Shown: piece after piece, positions 1-11,471 of the stretch
Position numbering within the stretch: position 1 is the stretch's first letter
How the letters are laid out: each line of letters begins with the position of its first letter
NCBI RefSeq assembly: GCF_003369915.1
Contig: NW_022881603.1
Coordinates: forward strand, 8,787,249-8,851,248
Direction: 5' to 3'
DNA: 64,000 bases
Source: Drosophila miranda
Lineage: Eukaryota; Arthropoda; Insecta; Diptera; Drosophilidae
Program-made: the position numbers and the translations under genes
Notes under the pieces: generated by a model
What the model saw: the letters and a program-made list of their open reading frames with translations, nothing else
Database searches by the model: none
What the model was told of the DNA's origin: nothing

Positions 1-1695
1 AAAAACGGCGCTTCTCTTTACGAGTTTCAACACCCATTCCACACATTATGCCCCCTTCGTGCACCCTCAGGGCCACGACCCCCCGAAACGCACTAAAACA
101 GAATTTATGTTGATGATTTTTTGTGTGCGGCCTATTGCCATAGTCACGAGGCAGTCGCACAGTCGGAGAACCGGAGAGCCAGAGCCAAGGTGTAATGTAG
201 GTGGGACTCTTTGAGTAGCATATTGTACTTTTGGCACACAGCGCCCATTAAAACTATTTAGGCTACTATTGGGAGCCAGCCAAACCCTATCAAAATATAC
301 CTTGGGCAAAGCCATCGTCGCAGTCAGGGTTAGAGGCTCTCTGCCCCCCTCCCCCTCTAAAGCTGGCGGCGCACGCAGTCTTCGCGAGACTCAAATTGGA
401 GTTGGCGTCGGGGGCAGGGAGGCAGAGGCCAGACAATGCAGTGACTGCTGCGGCTGTGGCCTCGGACCGCGGTCAATGGACTGCACTGCCCACCCAAAAA
501 GGCGGCACTAAATTGCTTTGAAATGCCGTTAGAACAATAATTGCGCGCACACCAACACACAGACACCCATGCATACGCTGGAAACATATGATTGGAGCGA
601 AAAGATAGGCGATAGGAGGAGAGCTTTTGCCAATTTATTGAGTTGTAAAACGGCCGCTGGCCGGCAGGGGAAAGGGGAGAGGGATGCACGGCAGCGTATT
701 AAAAATAAATAAATTAAAGTGAGGCTTTGTGAGATGAGCATTGCTTGCTCATTAGAAGGAAGCAGAAGGAGAAGTAGTAGAACAGAGCGGGTGCACAAAA
801 GTTAGGTTACGTTCCCGTCCAGACTAATTGCTCAGCTGCTCGTTACACGGTCCGATATTCACCGACGGAGTTCCACCCGAATGCAAGAAGAACCGAAGAA
901 CCCGACTAGCCCGCAGCTCTCTTCCTCAGTCCACACTTCTGCTCTCCCACACGCTTGTTCTGACTACCTCCCGCGCTCCGACTCTCCCGCTCTGCCTCTC
1001 CCTCTCTGCCATTCTCATTGATTGATGCTCTGCCTGCTGCCGTTAGTCGTCGGCCAAATGCAAAACTTCACACCAAATTGGCAGAGCCTAATCTGTCCCA
1101 GGCCCAGCTCCATGTCCAGGCCAACATCCACGTCCAGGACCTAAAATAGTCAGCAAAGCCAATTGCAAATTTTTTACTCCAACAGTAAACATAAATTAAT
1201 GAAATGCTCTGGCGGCACCGCATTCGAAAGAGCGAGACATGTTTATGGGAACTTCTGCGAGGCTTTCTACCTCTCCCTCTCGCACAGGGCAGGGAGCGAC
1301 ACTCTGTGCCTCTATCTGCTTCTATCTCTGCTTTACCTTGTTAGTGGACATTTTTGCTTGTGTGTGTGTGGCCATTTTTGGGTAATTTGTGGAATTCTCC
1401 CATTTAATGTGAGGGAATTTTTGTGTTCTGCTTTTTGCGGTACTTTTGCGGTACAATTAAAATATCCCCCGAAACGCATGGCGCAAGAGGGAAAAGGAGG
1501 GCAACAAAGGAATTTTAACGACTCAATAAAGAGATGCAAACAAATGACACCTGTGGCCCCTCCCCACTTCTCTGAGCCATGCAAATCATTAAAATGTTCT
1601 GCCCAAGCCGAGGAGGAGTCATTCACAGGAGGAGGAACAAGATTCCAGCGGCAGCACAGTAGTCGAAGCTCATCATTTGGATGTGATTAACTTAA
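1..1695. other. Non-coding left flank
   Basis: I see no convincing gene here. Open frames are short, overlap on both strands, and lack a homologous-looking domain or a plausible splice pattern. The DNA is ordinary Drosophila intron or intergenic sequence with CT-rich patches (for example 1260-1330). The longest frame (1163-1690) runs up to the Tc1 remnant and has no recognisable motif. Confidence 0.5.
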
Positions 1696-2649
1696 GTACA
1701 CAAGACAGTATCAAGGAAAACAATTTACAATGTCCTAAGTCGCGCGAAGAACGAAGGGAGACTGGAAACCAAATCTGGAGGTGGCCGTAAAAGGAAGATA
1801 GACAAACGGGCAGACCGCATAATCATGAGGAAAATTAATCAGAATCCTCAAATATCGGCCAGGACTCTGGCCAAGGAACTTGACGAAGAACTTGACTTGG
1901 TTGTTTCACACGAAACAGTACGCCAGGTTATTCTACGCCATAAATACTCTTCCAGAGTGGCAGGAAAAAAACCGCTGCTTTCGTCGGTCAATGTGGAAAA
2001 GCGCTTCACTTTCGCTGTTAACATGATCAGTAAGCCGGCAGAGTATTGGGATGACGTCATATTTTGCGACGAAACAAAAATGATGCTATATTACAATGAT
2101 GGTCCCCCCAGAGTATGGCGCAAGCCGTTAACAGCTTTAGATAACCGAAACATCATTCCGACTGTAAAGTTTGGAAAACTTTCGGTTATGATTTGGGGGT
2201 GCATCTCTAGCCGAGGAGTGGGAAATATTGAATTTATTGAGAACACAATGGATGCCAAACAGTACCTCAAAATTTTAAAAACAAATTTAAAAAGCAGTGC
2301 GGAGAAATTTGGTCTCATTACGGACAATAGGGCCAAATTTAAGTTTTATCAAGACAATGATCCCAAACATAAAGAGTCCAATGTGAGAGCTTGGCTGCTT
2401 TACAACTGTGGAAAAGTTATTGATACACCACCCCAGAGTCCCGATCTTAACCCCATTGAAAATTTGTGGGCCTATTTGAAGAAGAAAGTGGGAAAAAGAC
2501 AGCCCAAAAACCGCAATCAGCTCAAAGAATTCATATTGGAAGAGTGGCAAAAGATTCCCTTTGAGTATGACCTACAAAAATTGATAAATTCGATGAAAAA
2601 ACGGCTCCAGCATGTAGTCAATGCTAAGGGTGGACATACCAAATATTAA
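1696..2649 (+). pseudogene. Tc1-like transposase, N-terminally truncated
   Basis: The frame encodes a DD34E transposase that cuts and pastes Tc1-like DNA. An internal ATG lies at 1825 (274 aa), but the frame is open back to 1696 (about 317 aa). That upstream part reads as the second half of the paired-like helix-turn-helix region, with a GGGRKRK basic stretch and a second HTH after it. Catalytic residues are visible: Asp in IFCDETK, Asp in YQDNDPKH, and Glu in SPDLNPIENLW, with exactly 34 residues between the last two. Family members are about 340 aa, so some 20-25 N-terminal residues and the left inverted repeat are lost. The frame has no internal stop. I cannot name the family. Confidence 0.85.
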
Positions 2650-2710
2650 AATAAGTTAAATATATTAAATAATTACGAAGAATTTTGAATTTAAAAAATG
2701 AAAATATTTT

Positions 2711-2943
2711 GTGTAAAGACTTTCTTGACAGTGTCAAAAATGAGTAATCATTGTTTTTGTTGTTTTGTAAGTTACCTATTTATAGTTTTGTTATTTTTTT
2801 TTCACTAACTACTTTATAATTAATCCCTGAATGGTTATGAATTAAAAAAATTTGATAAATTTGAACCAAAGGCCATTATTTTCTTATCCAAAGTCAAAAA
2901 ATTTAATTTATTTTCAGTGTGTAAAGAGTTTCTTGACATACTG
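2711..2943 (+). repeat. IR/DR-type repeated transposase-binding site at Tc1 right end
   Basis: The motif GTGTAAAGASTTTCTTGACA occurs at 2711-2730 and again inside the terminal repeat at about 2919-2938, in the same orientation and about 208 bp apart. This is the inverted-repeat/direct-repeat layout known from several Tc1-like elements, where an outer and an inner transposase-binding site sit in each long terminal repeat. Only the right end survives here. Confidence 0.7.
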
Positions 2944-2945
2944 TA

Positions 2946-4370
2946 AATATTTAAACGCTTGCGGCACTGGACAGATGGATGTGCAGTGGACTCACGTCGA
3001 AAGCACAGCAGTCGAGTCGCAGCAGCACTCTGCAGCCCCGCTAAAAACCAGAGAAGAAGATTATATTATTAGAATTAAACATGCAATCTGACAAGTGTTT
3101 CGTCCAGCAGCGGCGAGGGAACAGAATCGTTTCCTGGTCTGCCCATATTCTTGACCAGGCTAATTGCCCGGGCATAAACATAAACTCTGCACGGCCATGG
3201 CCATCGTCATCGTCGTCGTCATCATGGGCGATTTATGATTGCATTTCCTGTGACGGCAGGCCAAAAGCCGAAACGAGTATCGATCGCTTGAACACCGTTG
3301 CTTTGTCGCCCATGGTGGCACCATCAGACAGACCCATGAGATCCGTTCGTACAACGGAAATGCCACAGAAGTCGGTTTCATTCTCATTGGTATTCCATAG
3401 AGTCGGATTCTGTAGGTCCGTCTCTCTCTGTCCCTCTGTCTGTCATGTGGTCCGTCTCTCTCTGTCCCTCTGTGACGACGACCCTTGTCTAATAAGGTAT
3501 TAATAAGTTTTTGCCTTGGCCAAGACCAGACAATTGCCGTTGCATTCTTGGGCCTCTTTGTTGGCTGTTGTTCTTGTCGATCGTGCTGCTGAATTTCAAA
3601 TGCATGATTAACAATCCACACTAGACATCGCAACTGCGATGGTATATGGATTTCGAAATATGGGACTGATAGAGGCACCTGCTTGGGTGGGCCTGCTTGC
3701 CATTGCCCTAAACTCCTTTTTTCCGCAGCCAATTTACGGAGAGATTTCTCTCTTAACCGCTTCAAGAACTCCTTTTGATTGATGCGCATTTGATGAGCAC
3801 TCTGTTGATGAGAAATCCCCCAAAAGGTTCTCCCCCATACAGGTTGTGGTTTCATCATTCACTTTGTTGATTAGTGTAGACCCAAGACAATGACACATGC
3901 AACACAACCAGCCAACCACTGACTGATGCAACAAGCTAAAATTAACGTATGAATGTCAGAGACTTGCCTCTGCTGCTGCTGCCGTTGCTGCTGCTGCAAC
4001 AAAGGTCAGTCAGCGCGTGCTGTTGATGGCTGGTTGAAAGTTGACGTGACCCGTTGGGACTTCGGTGATTAATCAGACTCATGACAAAGATGCGTTAGGT
4101 TATGGGTATCGAAGAGAGACTATGACCTTAGCCAAGACTCTGGACAATGTCAGAGCTACGCAATCGTAGCTGCCGTTTCTCCCGTTGCTGCTGCCTGACC
4201 TACGACACCATCATGCGGCAGCCAGCCTCCTCCCCCAAAAGCGGCTTCAAATTACTATTGATACTGATAGCAAATGCTGATGCTGCAACCGGCAATTGCA
4301 GCTTGCAGCTTGCAACTCCACTTTTGTTCTTGTTCTCTCAATGCGTTACGGTAAATATTTTTGTCTTCAT
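2946..4370. other. Non-coding region with simple repeats
   Basis: No gene recognised. It contains a CTG/CCG-rich stretch (about 3966-4000) and a 25-bp CT-rich unit repeated at 3415-3439 and 3449-3473. Opposed open frames in 3081-3858 overlap each other and look like chance frames in low-complexity sequence. Confidence 0.5.
3415..3473. repeat. Two-copy CT-rich tandem repeat
   Basis: A 25-bp unit beginning GGTCCGTCTCTCTCTG occurs twice with a period of 34 bp, the copies separated by a short TCTGTCATGT-type spacer. It is probably a slippage product without function. Confidence 0.8.
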
Positions 4371-5485
4371 TATACCCGATACTCAAAATGAGTATTGGGG
4401 TATATTAGATTTGTGGTAAAAGTGGATGTGTGTAACGTCCAAAAGGAATCGTTTCCGACCCCATAAAGTATATATATTCTTGATCAGCATCAATAGCCGA
4501 GTCGATTGTCCTGTCCGTCTGTCCGTCTGTCCGTCCGTCCGACTGTCCGTCTGTCCGTCCCCTTCAGCGCCTAGTGCTCAAAGACTATAAGAGCGAGAGC
4601 AACGATGTTTTGGATCCAGACTTCTGTGATATGTCACTGCTACAAGAATATTTCAAAACTTTGCCCCGCCCACTTCCGCCCCCACAAAGGGCGAAAATCT
4701 GTGGCATCCACAATTTCGACGATACGAGAAAACTAAAAACGCAGAATCGTAGAAGATGACTATATCTTCTAGAGTGCAGAATCTGAACCAGATCGTATAA
4801 TTATTATAGCCAGAATCAAGAAAACAATTTAATTTTTTCTCGCCCTGTCTCTCTCTAACACACACGTAGCATAGCCGGCTTTGCTTAGAGTAAAACATTA
4901 GCGCCTAGATCTCAGAGACTATAAAAGCTAGAGCAACCAAATTTGGTATCCACACTCCTAACATATCGGACCGAGACGAGTTTGTTTCAAAATTTCGCCA
5001 CACCCCCTTCCGCCCCCGCAAAGGATGAAAATCTGGGGATATTCACAAATCTCAGAGACTATTAAGGCTAGAGAAACCAAATTTGGTATCCGCACTCCTG
5101 TTAAATCTCACTATAAAACGTATATCTCAGAATTTCGCCCCACCCCCTTCCGCCCCCACAAAGGACGAAAATCTGTTGCATCCACAATATTGAGGATTCG
5201 AGAAAACTAAAAACGCAGAATCATAGATAATGACCATATCTATCAGACTGCTGAATCTGGATCAGATCGGATCATTTTTATACCCAAAAGGAACAAATCA
5301 ATTTGCACTGGCTACGCAGCGCCCGACGTCACGCTCAGACTGATTTTCTGTCTCTCCCGCACGCACTCCTTGTCGTGTCGTTTAATATTAGGGGCGTCTG
5401 CCGGAGGAGAGCCATACTGACTTAGTATCGGGTATAACTGTAGAGTTGCGGTGTCCGCAGCAACTCACAACGTTCCCCCTCGTTT
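4371..5485 (+). mobile_element. ISY/SGM (DINE-1-like) element, copy 1
   Basis: A full-length non-coding repeat of about 1.1 kb. It starts TATACCCGATACTCAAAATG and ends ACGTTCCCCCTCGTTT. Its first bases form a hairpin (ATACTC/GAGTAT). A reverse-complement copy of the start (TATCGGGTATAA) lies about 55 bp before the 3' end, followed by a hairpin (GAGTTGC/GCAACTC). A GTCT/GTCC microsatellite sits near the 5' end. These are features of non-autonomous Helentron elements, called ISY, SGM or DINE-1 in obscura-group flies. It inserted between two T's with no target duplication. It encodes nothing. Confidence 0.85.
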
Positions 5486-7215
5486 TTACTGTTAAGATCG
5501 AGATGAAGTTGAGGCATCATTCCCGCCTGTTGAGCAGCCCGGACCTCGACTCCAATTAGTCAAAAGCACTCCTCATGCCAGACACTCAAGCACTCGCATG
5601 CGGGTTCTCTGGGTGGGCGAGAAGGGGGCCATGTGGCTGGCGGAGGCCTGGTCAGGTGCCAAGAACTCAATCATTGCATTTGCTGACTTTGTTGGAACAA
5701 TTGACGGTTTCTTAATAAGCAAAACGTGAGGCCAATTTGCATGACAACGGCCAACAGTCTTTGCCACAACAGCCTGCTGCCCGGCAACCTTCATTAAGAA
5801 GTAAAAGAATAAGTACTCCTCGTCGTACTCTCCGTTGAATGATTTTTTCCAGCATTTGATGTCGATTTGTTTTAAATCAAAGTGCAACAATTTATTAAAC
5901 AATTGTTCGTCGGCAGCGATGTGTGCGTGATTGGGGTCGTGCGTGATGGCGTGAGGAGTGTTTGAGGAAACCACTACCTTCTTGGAGAGACAGGCAGACC
6001 TCTGAGTTCCATGCTTTTGATGCCATTCCAATGGTCCTTAATTTGTCTTTCTATATATTCTCTAGCCCCATCTGGGGCTCCATTCCATATTGATATATAA
6101 TTCCTTCTGGCATTGGTATCTTTTTCAGTCCTTAAGGGTGGCCTTCCTTTCCTTTGGTGTTCCCAAAACCATTCTCTAGCCGTGTTTCGTGTCACACTGC
6201 CATCTCCTGCGGTCCTCCTGCTGCTGCGGCTGCTCCACTCCATAGGTCACGTATTTCGTCGTGTGTCTGGCCAAAATATCAGCAATTGAACTATAGACAT
6301 TTTGGCCAAATGCAGTAGGCAGGCCAAAATGCCGCGATCCCGCTTTGTCTATAGGGAGTGGAGGCGGCGGAGGCAGCGGCAGAGTGGCGGCGAGGGATGT
6401 TGCAGTTGCAGTTGCAGCTAAGCGCATCTTGCCCAAATGTCAAATGCAAATGCGAAAAGCCAAAAGTCCGCTCTCTGCTGTCTGCTGTCTGGCACCTGCT
6501 AACTTTTGCACTTTTCATTTTGGCCATTTCTTTACAGCTTCCACTCTCCCTTTCTCTCTCTCTCTCTCTCTCTGAGTTCTCTGCTTTTGCCGGCCAGTCA
6601 GTCATAATTAATACTCTTAACTTGAGTTACTTAGCCTCACTTTAAGCTGACAAAATGTCCCACTACTCTGGGGCTTCATTAAAAAGCCATTAGATGGGGT
6701 CTCCCTCTCTCCTCCCGCCCCCATCATCGCCCTTGTGGCCCAAAACCTCATTAGAAACTTCTATTATGGAGAGCATAAATCTCAGGCATGTTTGTTCGGT
6801 GCCCGATACAATCGAAGACAAGACTCTGAGTGTTGAGTGTGTCAACCAATTTAACTTGCGGCAATCTTGAGAGTCGTTCCTCGGTCCTCCGTCCACCGTC
6901 CTCGGAGCGGGGCCCCAAAGGCAAGTTTGCGTGGGAAATGCCGTCGATCGTCACGATCAGAGCCAGACAGGAAAACTTCACCGTAAACTTTTGGCCGCAG
7001 GGGGAAAATGCAAAGCTGATTTTATCGTTTGGCTCTAACTCTGGTTCCCTGGTTCCCTGGCTCTCTGTCGTCGCTGTTGCTGTTGCTGTCTCTGGCCTAA
7101 GCTGATTTGCCACTTGACAAATGAGTTGACTGCCACATGTGCAATTTGGAAAATAAATCCACACACCCACCAACCCATACACCCGCACACAATTTTCCAC
7201 CACTGCGATAAAAGA
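5486..7215. other. Non-coding DNA between inverted ISY copies
   Basis: About 1.7 kb without a recognisable gene, flanked by ISY copy 1 (plus) and copy 2 (minus), so the flanks form a large inverted repeat. It holds a (CT)n microsatellite at 6551-6573 and GGC/GCA-rich stretches near 6360-6420. An 89-codon minus frame at 5974-6243 has unusual composition (WFWEHQRKGRPP) but matches no family I know. Confidence 0.45.
6551..6573. repeat. (CT)n microsatellite
   Basis: An uninterrupted CT dinucleotide run. GA/CT runs can bind GAGA factor in flies, but nothing nearby shows a promoter. Confidence 0.9.
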
Positions 7216-8274
7216 AAACGAGGGGGAACGTTGTGAGTTGCTGCGTACACCGCAACTCTACATTTATACCCGATACTTAGTCAGTATGGCTCTCCTCCGG
7301 CAGACGCCGCTAATCTTAAACGACACGACAAAGAGTGCGTGCGAGAGAGACAGAAAATCAGTCTGATCGTGACGTCGGGTGCTGCGTAGCCAGTGCAAAT
7401 TGATTTGTTCCTTTTGGCTATAAAAATGATCCGATCTGATCCACATTCAGCAATCTGACAGATATGGTCGTTATCTATGATTCTGCGCTTTTAGTTTTCT
7501 CGAATCTGCAATATTGTGGATGCAACAGATTTTCGTCCTTTGTGTGGGCGGAAGGGGGTGGGGCGAAATTTTGAGATAAACGTTTTATAGTGAGATCTAA
7601 CAGGAGTGCGGATACCAAATTTGGTTACTCTAGCGTTAATAGTCTCTGAGATTTGTGAAACAAACTCGTCTCAGTCCGATATGTTAGGAGTGTGGATACC
7701 AAATTTGGTTGCTCTAGCTTTTATAGTCTCTGAGATCTAGGCGATAATGTTTTACTCTAAACAAAGCCACCTATGCTACGTGTGTGTTAGAGAGAGACAG
7801 GGCGAGAAAAAATGAAATTGTTTTCTTGATGCCTATTATAATAATAATACGATCCAATTCAGATTCTGCAGTCTAAAAGATATGGTCATTCTCTACGATT
7901 GGTTTTCTCATATCTTTAAAATTGTGGATGCCACAGATTTTCGTCCTTTGTGGGGGCTGAAGTGGGCGGGGCGAAGTTTTAAAATATTTTTGTAGCAGTG
8001 ACATATCACAGAAGTCTGGATCCAAAACATCGTTGCTCTAGCTTTTATAGTCTTTGAGCACTAGGCGCTAATAGGGACGGACAGACGGACAGACGGACGG
8101 ACGGACGGACGGACAGACGGATAGACAGACAGGGCTCAATCGACACGGCTATTGATGCTGATCAAGAATATATATACTTTATGGGGTCGGAAACGATTCC
8201 TTCTGGACGTTACACACATCCATTTTCACCACAAATCTAATATACCCCAATACTCATTTTGAGTATCGGGTATA
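7216..8274 (-). mobile_element. ISY/SGM element, copy 2
   Basis: A reverse-oriented ISY copy. On the plus strand it opens AAACGAGGGGGAACGTTG (its 3' end) and closes GAGTATCGGGTATA (its 5' start). It is almost directly followed by another ISY in the same orientation, giving a head-to-tail pair. Its GTCC/GGAC microsatellite is at about 8075-8130. It is non-coding. Confidence 0.85.
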
Positions 8275-8276
8275 AA

Positions 8277-8538
8277 AAACGAGGGGGAACGTTGTGAGTT
8301 GCTGCGGACACCGCAACTCTACATTTATACCCGATACTTAGTCTATATGGCTCTCCTCCGGCAGACGCCGCTAATATTGAACGACACGACAAAGAGTGCG
8401 TGCGAGAGAGACAGAAAATCAGTCTGAGCGTGATGTCGGGCGCTGCGTAGCCACTGCAAATTGATTTGTTCCTTTTGGCTATAAAAATTATCTGATCTGA
8501 TCCAGATTCAGCAATCTGATAGATATGATCATTATCTA
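8277..8538 (-). mobile_element. ISY/SGM element, copy 3, 3' part (split by BEL)
   Basis: The 3' end of a minus-strand ISY that stops at 8538, exactly where the BEL LTR starts. It continues at 20480 beyond the retrotransposon. Rejoined, it would be about 1.09 kb, the normal full length, so the BEL insertion was clean. The flanking ATCTA is present on both sides. Confidence 0.85.
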
Positions 8539-8910
8539 TGTTCGGAGCAGAACCCAGCCGATTAGCTGCTTGCCAAATAGCACCTAATTCTTGGCCCTCA
8601 GCCGCTTATTTTGTTTGTTACTTATGTCTATGTCACTCATTTGTTTGTTAAAGCTTTGCGCGTGCTTGCCTTGCTAAACGCTCTCTGCCAGCTCGCTCTT
8701 CGCTATCTCCGCTTTGCGTCTGCCTACCGACGTCAGCCGAGCGAAGCTGCGCTTAGCGATCGGAGCGGCAATGTAAAGGGCAGGCAAGCCACACTTGCAA
8801 TTTGGATATCACGCATTAAAGAACATATCGTAATTTTATTTCTGCGCCGAGTTTTATTTAATTCGAAATAATTAGTCGGCCGATTGGGGATAAAAAACAT
8901 TATCTCCACA
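8539..8910 (+). repeat. BEL element 5' LTR
   Basis: Starts TGTTCGGAGC and ends TATCTCCACA. A primer-binding site follows at about 8918-8935 (TGGTGACCCCGACGTGAT). It differs from the 3' LTR at five sites, including the penultimate segment (CTCCACA here, CTGCACA there). Confidence 0.92.
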
Positions 8911-8917
8911 TAAAATT

Positions 8918-8935
8918 TGGTGACCCCGACGTGAT
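8918..8935 (+). other. BEL primer-binding site
   Basis: TGGTGACCCCGACGTGAT begins 7 bases after the 5' LTR. The TGG start complements the CCA end of a tRNA. The tRNA species was not determined. Confidence 0.7.
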
Positions 8936-9269
8936 CTCTGAGTTGCAGTGTCAATTAATAATCATTCGCGATCGACATTCGTTAGCCCTAGCAAATTTTC
9001 GGCGGTTAAGCACAATTCGGTGCTAAAACACACTTACATACACCTACATACACGCATTGCTGGCTATTAATTTCTCTGTCGCGACAATTCGGTCAGTGCA
9101 GTGCGGTAGGCAGTGCAGCGATCTCACTAATACACACAAGCGGAGTACAAAGCGGAATCGGACAGCTCGCACAGCCGCACAGCTAAAGGCATTAGCTGTA
9201 ATCCCTTTGCTTTCGGTTCCCACGTTTATACGTATACAGGGTGCTGAGTGACTCTTTTAAAACCTCAAC

Positions 9270-11471
9270 ATGGCAGCACCTGAGCCTACCAATGTCGCGA
9301 ACGCAGCAATGCCGAGTGATGTAGATTTCTACAAGCACAAGGCCGAGTCCATCGCGCGCCAACTAAAGGCCATGGATCGCTTTCTCACCAAGGAAGAGCT
9401 TGCCGAGTTAGATGAGGCAGAACTTCAAGCTCGCTTAGAGCAGATCGAGCGAATGAATGCGGATTTCGATGCCGCTCAAACGAGCCTTGAAAGGCTGGAT
9501 TTCCTGCAGTTAGCCCATGATGCCCGGCTGGACTTTTCGAATGTTTATGTCAAGGTTAGGTCCAGGCTGTCGCGGGAGTTGATGGCTGCTCGCACGGTAA
9601 ATGTTGCCAATTCAACGGCTCGGCATACTCTCGAGGGGAATTCGTCGTTGTTCGCCTATAATAGTATAGGCCGTTCTCGAATGCCCGAGTTGCAGCTTCC
9701 GCGATTCGGTGGGAGCTACATGGATTGGCCAGAATTCCACGCGATGTTTTCGACAATGGTGCACAAAGACCATCGTATACCAATCATCGAAAAATTCCAA
9801 TATCTTCGTGGATGTCTAGATGGTGCTGCGCTGGATACGATTCGTTCCTTGGAACTTTCTGAGGAGAATTACGACAAGGCGTTGAATTTACTAATGTTGC
9901 GATTCGATAATAAACTGTTACATTTTCAGGCACACGTCAAGGCTATTTTCGGGCTGCAAGGGGTGGAGAAGGGCTCGGCTATCGGCTTGCGCGCGCTCAG
10001 CGATAAAATCAATTCGCACTTGCGTGCACTTCAGACCTTGGCGACCCCGCAGGAGATTTCCGATGGGTTGCTGATCTTCATCATAGGCACGAAATTGGAC
10101 CACAAGACCAAGGAGAAATGGGAAGAGAACTTGCCGACGTCAGGATTGCCTCGGTGGTCAAGCATGGCCTCATTCTTGGAAGCAAGATGTCGGATGCTGG
10201 AAAATTTGGGATCGGCTATGGTAACAATTCCTAGCCAGCAGGTGGGAGAAAGTAAACCTAGCACCCTAATCACCTCCATTAACGATCATAATAGCTCAAC
10301 ATGCAAGTATTGCAAATCCTCCGATCACTACATATCCCGATGCCAGGCATTTATAGATCTCCCTGTTTTTTCTAGATACAAGGAGGTGAAGAAGCGCCAT
10401 TTATGTCTAAACTGCCTCAACAAAGGCCATTCATTGCAACGCTGCAAGTCAGGGGCATGTAGAAATTGCCAAGCCAAGCATCACACACTGCTCCACATGC
10501 AGTCGGGCGCTGACGCTGAGTTGCCGTCGCCGAGCACGGAATCGACCCAGCATGATCCTGCAAGTGCCCTAGTAGCAAGCAAATATATTAGCCCTCCCCC
10601 CTCGAGTCAAAAATCTCTGCCTAGCCAAAACGTGCTGCTAGCTACTGCAATCGTATATGTCAGGGGCCGTTTTGGATCGCTTATTCCATGTCGTGCCATT
10701 TTAGATTCCGCTTCTCAGGTTAACTTTATAACATCGAGACTCGCCAATCAGCTTCAGTTAGATCCTCACCCGTCTCACGTTCAAATCGCCGGTATTGGAG
10801 AGTCAATTCTACCATCCAGCAAGGCTGTGGACATCGTCCTGCAATCTCAAGACGAAAGCTATCGCGGTTTCCTCTCTGCAATTATCACTGCCTCAATCAC
10901 AGGAATGCAGCCTAACTTCGGCCTAGACGCAAAGGATTGGCCAATGCCAAATAATCTAAAACTGGCTGATCCTAATTTCGCCAAGCCCCAGCGTGTCGAT
11001 CTGTTGATAGGTGCTGGTTTGTTCTTCGAATTAATGTGCGTTGGACAGATTCGACTGTCAGACCAATTGCCAACATTGCAGAAGACGAAACTTGGCTGGA
11101 TAGTGTCAGGAAGTATTAAAAACTCTGAGAAAGCCCGTGCGGCGCTAGCAGCCGTTGAAGATCCCCATGTCATCTCCGCTTGCGAGACTAATTTGTGCGA
11201 TATTGTAAGGCGGTTTTGGGAAGTCGATGGAGATTATTCGCCCTCATCAATTTCGGAGGAAGATGTTCATTGCGAACAGCATTTCGTCACAAACTGCATT
11301 CGCCTAGAGTCCGGAGCTTACTCCGTGCGTTTGCCAACCAAATTCAGTCTAGAGGAATTAGGAGAATCGTATCAGCAGGCGCTACGTAGATTTCTCAATT
11401 TGGAGAGGAAGCTAGCAAAAAATGCACAGCTTAAGGCAAAATATATGGAGTTTCTCCATGATTTCTCGTGA
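9270..11471 (+). pseudogene. BEL/Pao Gag-protease and start of Pol, frameshifted
   Basis: A 733-codon frame starting at an ATG about 360 bp after the LTR. Residues 1-330 look like the BEL Gag domain, with coiled-coil-like acidic and basic helices near the N-terminus. Cysteine/histidine knuckles follow (CKYCKSSDHYISRC at about 347, CLNCLNKGHSLQRC at about 382, then CRNCQAKHHTLLH). A retropepsin-like protease comes next, with DSAS in place of the common DTGS/A motif, and then the BEL-type region before reverse transcriptase. The frame ends at a TGA at 11469-11471, but reverse-transcriptase-like coding continues in the next frame, so a one-base shift near 11460 breaks the polyprotein. Confidence 0.85.

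Larger units (their letters stand above)
1696..2943 (+). mobile_element. Tc1-like DNA transposon, 5'-truncated
   Basis: A Tc1/mariner-superfamily element with its right end intact and its left end missing. The right end reads outward as a terminal inverted repeat (2915-2943) and abuts a TA dinucleotide, the usual Tc1 target. The transposase frame is open only from 1696, after a TAA, and begins inside the N-terminal DNA-binding domain. No matching left inverted repeat is visible in 1-1695. The copy cannot move on its own because one terminus is gone. Confidence 0.85.

Noticed and set aside
1163..1690. 175-codon frame preceding the transposase
   Set aside because: Different frame and composition from transposase and no domain; likely chance.
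3160..3858. 232-codon minus-strand frame as a gene
   Set aside because: Overlaps an opposite frame and a CT repeat, with no recognisable motif.
4500..4565. GTCC/GTCT repeats as a CRISPR-like or satellite array
   Set aside because: Short-unit microsatellite internal to every ISY copy, with no spacer structure.
5974..6243. 89-codon minus frame with WFWEHQRKGRPP
   Set aside because: Unusual composition but no family match, no start support, and overlapping frames.
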